DNA from: Treponema sp. | Lineage (GTDB): Bacteria; Spirochaetota; Spirochaetia; Treponematales; Treponemataceae | NCBI GenBank assembly: GCA_016282835.1 | Contig: JAEELR010000090.1 | Span: forward strand, 1-35,262 | Direction of reading: 5' to 3' | Length of the DNA stretch: 35,262 nucleotides | Shown here: in pieces, positions 30,191 through 35,262 of the stretch | How the letters are laid out: every line of letters begins with the position of its first letter | How positions within the stretch are numbered: the first letter of the stretch is position 1 | Notes under the pieces: generated by a model | Databases searched by the model: none | Told to the model about the DNA's origin: nothing | What the model saw: only the letters and a program-made list of their open reading frames with translations | Made by a program: the position numbers and the translations under genes

Positions 30191-31105
30191 TTAATAAATC
30201 ATAGTGCCGATACCGCGGTCGCTGAACATTTCTATTAAGAGTGAATGTGGGACACGGCCATCAATAATATGTGTACGAGGAACACCACCGTTTCTTGCAA
30301 GCATACAGCACTCTATTTTCGGGATCATTCCGCCGGCAATAGTTCCGTCTTTAATTAAAGCATCAACATCGCTTATATGAATGCGCTGTAAGAGTGAAGA
30401 AGGATCATTTACATCGCGCAGAACACCAGGCACATTTGTAAGCTGAACAAATTTTTCTGCATGCAGGGCAACGGCAATTTTTGCAGCAGCAGTGTCAGCG
30501 TTTATGTTGTAGCAGTTTGAATCGCCGCTTTCACCTAAAGCAACTGTTGAAATTACAGGGATAAAATTCTGGTCAAGTAAAGAAGTAATTATTTCCGGAT
30601 GAACTTCTGTTACTTCACCAACATATCCGTAATCGAAATTATCTTTGTCGAGCTTCTTTGCCCTGAGTAAACCGGAATCAACGCCGCTTAAACCAACAGC
30701 CTTGCCGCCTTCCTTTAATAAAATGCCTACAATGTCTTTGTTCAGTTTGCCTGTTAAAACCATTTGAACAACTTCCATTGTTTCTGCATCGGTGTATCTT
30801 AAGCCGTTTACGAATTTACTTTCTTTACCGATTCTGTTGAGCATATTATTGATTTCAGGACCACCGCCGTGAACTAAAACTACATGGATTCCAATTGTGT
30901 TAAGAAGAACAATGTCTTCCATTACACCGTGCTTTAATTCTTCGTTGAGCATAGCATTTCCGCCATACTTTACAACGATTGTCTTTCCAACCCAGTGCCT
31001 GAAATAGGGAAGCGCCTGAACCAGAACTCCAGCCCAGGTTGCGTTATCAAGCCTTGGATCAACTTTTGCTTTATCTTCATTCATATTATTTTCTTCAAAA
31101 CTCAT
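30191..31105 (-). CDS. argB: Acetylglutamate kinase
   Basis: This 304-aa amino acid kinase phosphorylates N-acetylglutamate. Motifs are KYGGNAM (46-52), HGGGPEIN (79-86), VLTGKLNKDIV, NINADTAAAKIA and GGMIPKI. The N-terminal helix (TWAGVLVQALPYFRHW) before the first strand is the feature that distinguishes arginine-inhibited hexameric kinases, so feedback inhibition is likely; this fits the ArgJ-based cyclic pathway. The start overlaps the argJ stop by 4 bp (ATGA) with GGAG upstream. An internal ATG at codon 8 is an alternative. Confidence 0.95.
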   Translation of the reverse strand: MSFEENNMNEDKAKVDPRLDNATWAGVLVQALPYFRHWVGKTIVVKYGGNAMLNEELKHGVMEDIVLLNTIGIHVVLVHGGGPEINNMLNRIGKESKFVNGLRYTDAETMEVVQMVLTGKLNKDIVGILLKEGGKAVGLSGVDSGLLRAKKLDKDNFDYGYVGEVTEVHPEIITSLLDQNFIPVISTVALGESGDSNCYNINADTAAAKIAVALHAEKFVQLTNVPGVLRDVNDPSSLLQRIHISDVDALIKDGTIAGGMIPKIECCMLARNGGVPRTHIIDGRVPHSLLIEMFSDRGIGTMIY

Positions 31106-32373
31106 GTCCTGTAATCTCCATTAATCTTTACATACTCGTATGTTAAATCGCAGCCCCACGCAGTACCTTTTGCATTTCCGTCCTGCAGGGTCACCATAAT
31201 TTTTACTTCATCTTCTGAAAGAATTTTCTTTGCCAGGTCTTCATCGAAATCGAGAGGAACTCCCTGCTCAAAAACTCTTATGGAAGAAACTTCACCTGTC
31301 TGCTCGCCGACAAAATCTGTAAAGCCGGGTCTCTTTGAATCCTTTGCGCTTACAAAATCAACATCAACTTTTTCAGGCGTAAACTCTGCACCGCTATAAC
31401 CCATTGCACAAAGAATACGTCCCCAGTTTGCATCCTTACCAAAGAAAGCAGCTTTTACCAGGCTGGAAGAAATTACACTCTTAGCCAGAACGCGTGCAGT
31501 TTCAACATCTTTAGCGCCACTGACATTGCATTCGATTAAGCGTGAAGCACCTTCGCCGTCTCCAGCAATTTTTTTTGCCATCTGTGTATTTATAAAATTC
31601 AGTGCTTCAAAGAACTTATCAAAATCCTCGCCTTCACCTGTAATCTCTTTGTTGCCTGCCATTCCGTTTGCAAGAATCGTTAAGCTGTCATTTGTAGAAG
31701 TATCGCCGTCAACACTTACACAGTTGTAGGTTGATGCAACGCTTTGTCTTAAAGCCTTCTCAAGCATGGCAGAAGAAATAGCACAGTCTGTTGTAATGAA
31801 TGCAAGCATTGTTCCAAGATTGATGTGAATCATGCCGCTACCCTTACACATTGCACCGATATGAATTTTCTTTCCGTCAATTTCAGTTTCTACAGCGCAC
31901 TCCTTGTAATGAGTATCGGTTGTCATAATTGCAATGCGTGCTTCTTTATGGCCTTCCTTACTTAAACCTGCTGCCAGTTGTTTAATATTTGATTCAATTT
32001 TTTCTACAGGAAGCTGCTGGCCGATTACACCTGTGGAGCAGACAATCACATCTTCTTCCTTAACATTTAAAACAGAAGAAACTGCTTTTGCCATTCGCAT
32101 AGCATTGTCATATCCCTGAGGTCCTGTACATGCATTTGCATTTCCACTGTTTACAATAACTGCCTGAGCCTTACCGTTAGAAATATTTTTTTTCGTAAGT
32201 TTAACACATTCAGCCTTAACGCGATTCTGAGTAAAAACGCCCGAAGCATTACAGAGTTTTTCACTATAAACTAAAGCGACATCGTTTGTTTTTCGAGACT
32301 CCTTAATTTTACACAACATACCATTTGCAGTAAATCCAATAGGACTTGTAACACCACCGTCAATAAAATGCAT
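31102..32373 (-). CDS. argJ: Bifunctional ornithine acetyltransferase / N-acetylglutamate synthase
   Basis: This 423-aa enzyme transfers the acetyl group from N-acetylornithine to glutamate and may also use acetyl-CoA. Family blocks are VIVNSGNANACTG, VCSTGVIGQQLP, KGSGMIHINLGTMLAFITTD and VDGDTSTNDS. The proenzyme cuts itself before the Thr of the TML motif, which is Thr188. The residue before it is Gly rather than the usual Ala (GTML). AAGGAGTG lies upstream of the ATG. First gene of the arg unit; a possible ArgR-like site lies upstream. Confidence 0.95.
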   Translation of the reverse strand: MHFIDGGVTSPIGFTANGMLCKIKESRKTNDVALVYSEKLCNASGVFTQNRVKAECVKLTKKNISNGKAQAVIVNSGNANACTGPQGYDNAMRMAKAVSSVLNVKEEDVIVCSTGVIGQQLPVEKIESNIKQLAAGLSKEGHKEARIAIMTTDTHYKECAVETEIDGKKIHIGAMCKGSGMIHINLGTMLAFITTDCAISSAMLEKALRQSVASTYNCVSVDGDTSTNDSLTILANGMAGNKEITGEGEDFDKFFEALNFINTQMAKKIAGDGEGASRLIECNVSGAKDVETARVLAKSVISSSLVKAAFFGKDANWGRILCAMGYSGAEFTPEKVDVDFVSAKDSKRPGFTDFVGEQTGEVSSIRVFEQGVPLDFDEDLAKKILSEDEVKIMVTLQDGNAKGTAWGCDLTYEYVKINGDYRT

Positions 32374-32430
32374 TTTTATACACTCCTTATGCTGAATTTT
32401 GTATAAATATAAACTTTTTTAATAGATTTG

Positions 32431-32445
32431 TGAATATATATTTTA
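32431..32445. promoter_or_regulatory. Possible ArgR-like operator between argJ and the J-domain gene
   Basis: TGAATATATATTTTA matches 12 of the first 14 positions of the classical ARG box pattern TGAATWWWWATTCA. It lies 58 bp upstream of the argJ start. Such AT-rich matches arise easily by chance in this genome, and no ArgR gene is in the window. Confidence 0.3.
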
Positions 32446-32457
32446 GTTTTTCATCAG

Positions 32458-32486
32458 TTGCTCATAATTAACAAAATCATTAAAAT
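32458..32486 (+). promoter_or_regulatory. Promoter of the J-domain gene (leaderless type)
   Basis: TTGCTC (32458-32463), a 17-bp spacer and TAAAAT (32481-32486). The ATG at 32490 is only 3 nt from the -10, and the in-frame ATG at 32496 is 9 nt away. Transcription should start near 32493, which favours 32496 as the start codon. Confidence 0.6.
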
Positions 32487-32495
32487 CAAATGCAA

Positions 32496-33245
32496 ATGCG
32501 TGACTGCTATAAAATTCTTGGCGTATCCCGTGATGCAACTGCCAGCGAAATAAAACACGCCTATAGGCTTAAGGCAAAACTTTTACATCCCGATATTACT
32601 CATTCAGAAAGCGAAGAGTTTAAGGAACTTGTGCTTGCTTATGAAACTTTATCTGACATTAAAGCAAGGGCCTTATTCGATGAGTCTTTTGAATTCAATA
32701 TACATAAATCAAAGCAGAAAAATAATGCCGGAACCTTTGACTATGCTGCATGGCTTTTAGAGCGCGGTGATGATGAAAGCATGGCAAAACTTATTTTCTA
32801 TTATCTGGTAAAGAAAAATGAAGATGAAGCAGTTAAATACTTTAAGCAGATGAATATGACCCGCCCGAACTTTAAGCTTTCAAAATGGTTTACCCGCGAG
32901 GATTTTATGGACTGGGGCTTTATTCTTGCAGAGGAACTTGTTTTACGGCAGGAATATTATGATGCAGTGATTATCCTTGAGCAGATAATTAAAATGGAAT
33001 ATTCATACAGCTACTTTAAATTTTTCTTCCCGGATGTACTGAGTCTTGCACGCCATGTATTAAGAAACAATATAGAGCACTCGGTTTCTACTGAGCTTGC
33101 TTTAGATGCATGGGAGAAGGCTCTGGAACTGCGGTTTGGAAATGAAGACGACAGATTCTTCCTGAACAAAATGGCAGAAGCTTATGAAAAACTTGGAGAC
33201 ACAAATACGGCAAAGTTATGCAGGCTCCAGGCAGTGAACTTGTGA
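32496..33245 (+). CDS. J-domain (DnaJ-like) protein with helical repeat C-terminus
   Basis: This 249-aa protein has an N-terminal J domain (MRDCYKILGVSRDATASEIK, HPD at about 34-36, YETLSDIKARALFDE). It would stimulate the ATPase of DnaK. The remaining 170 residues lack the Gly/Phe, zinc-finger and substrate domains of DnaJ. They look like helical TPR-type hairpins (EYYDAVIILEQIIKMEYSY; FFLNKMAEAYEKLGDTNTAK). It is therefore a type III co-chaperone with unknown client. The start at 32496 begins the J domain exactly as in relatives; 32490 adds Met-Gln. map follows 18 bp downstream. Confidence 0.85.
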   Translation: MRDCYKILGVSRDATASEIKHAYRLKAKLLHPDITHSESEEFKELVLAYETLSDIKARALFDESFEFNIHKSKQKNNAGTFDYAAWLLERGDDESMAKLIFYYLVKKNEDEAVKYFKQMNMTRPNFKLSKWFTREDFMDWGFILAEELVLRQEYYDAVIILEQIIKMEYSYSYFKFFFPDVLSLARHVLRNNIEHSVSTELALDAWEKALELRFGNEDDRFFLNKMAEAYEKLGDTNTAKLCRLQAVNL

Positions 33246-33263
33246 TTAAATGAGGTAATATAG

Positions 33264-34043
33264 ATGATTTTATTGAAGAACGAAACACAGATAAAAGGTA
33301 TTCGCGAAAGTTGTCATGAGCTTGCAGACCTTTTTAACGAAATTATTCCGCGCGTAAAACCTGGAGTAAGTACAAAAGAAATTGATGACTGGTGCGTTGA
33401 ATTTATCCGCAAGCACGGAGGAAAGCCAGCCTGGTACGCAGAGGATTTTCCTGGAGCTGCCTGCATCAGTATTAACAATCAGGTTATTCACGGAGTTCCT
33501 TCGAAGAAAAGATTTGTTGAAGACGGTGATTTAGTTTCGCTTGATATTGGAATCAATTTAAACGGCTATGTTTCAGACAGCTGCCACACAGTTATGGTAG
33601 GAAACGTTAAGCCTGAACACAAGAAGCTTGTTAAAGTTACAAGAGAAGCCTTACTGCTTGGAATTGATGCATGCAGAGCCGGAAACAGAATCAGTGACAT
33701 TACTAACGCAGTCTATGACTTTTGCAAGAACAAAAATAAATTCGGTGTAGTTTATGAATACTGCGGACACGGTGTTGGTCTTGAAGTTCATGAAGATCCG
33801 AGCGTTCCAAATTATCCTGGCCGCGGACCAAACCCAAGAATACAGGCAGGAATGGTTTTAGCAATAGAGCCAATGATTAACGAAGGCTGCGATGATGTAG
33901 AAATAGAAAAAGGAAGTGACTGGACTGTAATAACACGCGACGGAAGCTGGAGCTGCCACGAAGAACATACGGTTGCAGTTTATCCTGACCACACAGAAGT
34001 TCTTACGGATTTAAATTACAACGGCAACAGCTGTTTGTTATAG
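33264..34043 (+). CDS. map: Methionine aminopeptidase, type I
   Basis: This 259-aa cytosolic metalloenzyme removes the N-terminal Met from new proteins. Metal ligands and catalytic His are all visible: H76 (NNQVIHGVPS), D94 (SLDIGI), D105 (SDSCHT), H169 (CGHGVGLEVHE), E202 (AIEPM) and E234 (EEHTVAV). GAGG lies upstream of the ATG. Probably co-transcribed with the J-domain gene. Confidence 0.95.
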   Translation: MILLKNETQIKGIRESCHELADLFNEIIPRVKPGVSTKEIDDWCVEFIRKHGGKPAWYAEDFPGAACISINNQVIHGVPSKKRFVEDGDLVSLDIGINLNGYVSDSCHTVMVGNVKPEHKKLVKVTREALLLGIDACRAGNRISDITNAVYDFCKNKNKFGVVYEYCGHGVGLEVHEDPSVPNYPGRGPNPRIQAGMVLAIEPMINEGCDDVEIEKGSDWTVITRDGSWSCHEEHTVAVYPDHTEVLTDLNYNGNSCLL

Positions 34044-34078
34044 ATTTAATTTGATATAAATTTAAGAAGGGGTAAATT

Positions 34079-35262
34079 ATGAAAATCCAAATGAAAAATG
34101 CGATTGCCGAACTTGATGGCGATGAAATGACTCGAGTGCTCTGGGCAATAATCAAAGAAAAATTACTTGAACCTTACATCGATTTAAAAACAGAATATTT
34201 CGATTTAGGATTAAAATCACGCGACGACAGTGACGACAAAATTACTTACGAAGCAGCAGACGCAATAAAGAGACTTGGAGTTGGAGTTAAATGCGCAACA
34301 ATTACAAGTAACGCTGCAAGAATGGAAGAATATCATTTAAAGCAGCTCACCCCTTCTCCAAACGGAATTCTTAGAGGTGAACTTGACGGTACAATTTTCC
34401 GCGCTCCAATTTTTGTAAAGAACATTCAGTGCAATGTAACAAGCTGGAAAAAGCCAATCGTTTTAGGCCGCCACGGATATGGTGATGTATACAAGAACTG
34501 CGAAATCAAAACTCCAGTGAGTGGAAAAGCAGAATTAGTTTTCACAGGCGATGACGGTACTGAAATCAGAAAAACAATTCAGGTAATGAAAGGTCCTGGA
34601 ATCATTCAGGGAATTCACAACCTCGATAAATCAATTGAAAGCTTTGCACGCTGCTGTTTTAACTATGCATTAGACCAGAACATAAGCGTATGGCTTGGAA
34701 CAAAAGACACAATTTCAAAAACTTATGACGGCAACTTCAAGGCTATTTTCCAAAGAATTTATGACGAAGAGTTCAAATCAAAATTCGAAGAAAAAGGAAT
34801 TGAATACTTCTACACTTTAATCGATGACGCTGTAGCCCGTGTTATGAAAAGTGAAGGAGGCTTTTTATGGGCATGCAAAAACTATGACGGTGATGTTATG
34901 AGCGACATGATTGCTTCTGCCTGTGGAAGTCTTGCAATGATGACTTCTGTTTTAGTTTCACCTAACGGCGAGTTCGAATATGAAGCAAGCCACGGTACAG
35001 TTCAAAAGCACTACTACAAATATCTTAAGGGTGAAAAAACTTCTACAAACCCAGTAGCAACAATATTTGCATGGACTGGTGCCTTAGCAAAAAGAGCTGA
35101 ACTTGATGACACTCCAGAGCTGAAAGAATTTGCTAAGAAACTTGAGAAAGCAACTTTGGATGTTATTGAAGATGGAATCATGACAGGTGACCTTGCACGC
35201 CTTGCAAATCCAGCTGCAAAGAAAGTTGTAAACTCATGGGAATTTATAGACGAAATCGCAGC
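34079..35262 (+). CDS. icd: Isocitrate dehydrogenase, eukaryotic-like dimeric type, 3' end cut by window
   Basis: At least 394 residues of an enzyme converting isocitrate to 2-oxoglutarate and CO2. The sequence follows the type II (human IDH1-like) subfamily: DGDEMTRVLW, GVKCATIT, SPNGILRGELDGTIFR, GRHGYGD, MKSEGGFLWACKNYDGDV, EASHGTVQKHYYKY and TSTNPVATIFAW. Substrate arginines and acidic metal ligands are present. At the site that binds the NADP 2'-phosphate (Arg314-His315 in human IDH1) the sequence is Lys310-His311. AGAAGGGG precedes the ATG. The frame runs off the right edge with no stop; by comparison only about 10-20 residues are missing. Confidence 0.95.
   Translation, partial: MKIQMKNAIAELDGDEMTRVLWAIIKEKLLEPYIDLKTEYFDLGLKSRDDSDDKITYEAADAIKRLGVGVKCATITSNAARMEEYHLKQLTPSPNGILRGELDGTIFRAPIFVKNIQCNVTSWKKPIVLGRHGYGDVYKNCEIKTPVSGKAELVFTGDDGTEIRKTIQVMKGPGIIQGIHNLDKSIESFARCCFNYALDQNISVWLGTKDTISKTYDGNFKAIFQRIYDEEFKSKFEEKGIEYFYTLIDDAVARVMKSEGGFLWACKNYDGDVMSDMIASACGSLAMMTSVLVSPNGEFEYEASHGTVQKHYYKYLKGEKTSTNPVATIFAWTGALAKRAELDDTPELKEFAKKLEKATLDVIEDGIMTGDLARLANPAAKKVVNSWEFIDEIA

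Overview
The window looks like chromosome from a host-associated Treponema (Spirochaetota), probably of the gut/rumen/oral type rather than T. pallidum. The DNA is AT-rich and the genes use A/T-ending codons. It encodes a homologue of T. pallidum Tp0751 (pallilysin), a bacterial XPB helicase next to a dedicated partner gene, a fused AroD-AroE enzyme and many lipoproteins with Treponema-like signal peptides. This is judged from protein recall, not from a database search.

Layout, left to right. (1) 1-1860: serine biosynthesis, the 3' end of serC and then serA, with serA flanked by a 67-bp near-perfect direct repeat. (2) 2023-4570: a ZnuC/ZnuB-like metal ABC transporter followed by two paralogous small lipoproteins with a Cys-Cys motif. 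(3) 4571-4885: a patch of short dispersed hairpin repeats. (4) 4886-7732: three tandem paralogous lipoproteins predicted to be (beta/alpha)8 barrels. (5) 7894-11916: a class I aminotransferase (-), divergent from aroDE (+), then rpiA (+). (6) 11913-17316 (-): a four-gene unit of an SDR-like protein, MgtC-like membrane protein, XPB helicase and XPB partner. (7) 17398-19362: an oligopeptide-type binding lipoprotein. (8) 19433-24459 (-): hflX, a FliL-like protein, a small membrane protein, an ECF-type sigma factor and a zinc-finger anti-sigma candidate; then rlmE and a LysM/M23 peptidase. (9) 24710-28563 (-): an accessory-looking surface block with a small lipoprotein, an astacin-family metalloprotease lipoprotein, a regulatory region with three evenly spaced palindromes, and the Tp0751 homologue. 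(10) 28766-32373 (-): argJ-argB-argD. (11) 32496-35262 (+): a J-domain protein, map and the 5' part of icd, cut by the window end.

Three patterns cut across the genes. First, many first-in-unit genes lack a Shine-Dalgarno sequence and instead have a sigma-70-like -10 box ending 6-9 nt before the ATG, which predicts leaderless mRNAs. Genes inside operons have normal Shine-Dalgarno sites. Second, nearly every gene-poor gap holds one of several dispersed repeat families: a 'GGTTGAGCCTGTCGAAACC' family, a 'CTGAA...TTCAG' hairpin family, a GC-rich family, and a 142-bp MITE-like element with CAAAAATGTG terminal inverted repeats. Third, the lipoprotein content is high, with two local paralogue expansions.

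The best candidates for undescribed biology are the triple barrel lipoprotein cluster, the 32-bp-phased palindrome array upstream of the astacin gene, the Tp0751 homologue that lacks the HEXXH motif, and the widespread leaderless promoter layout.
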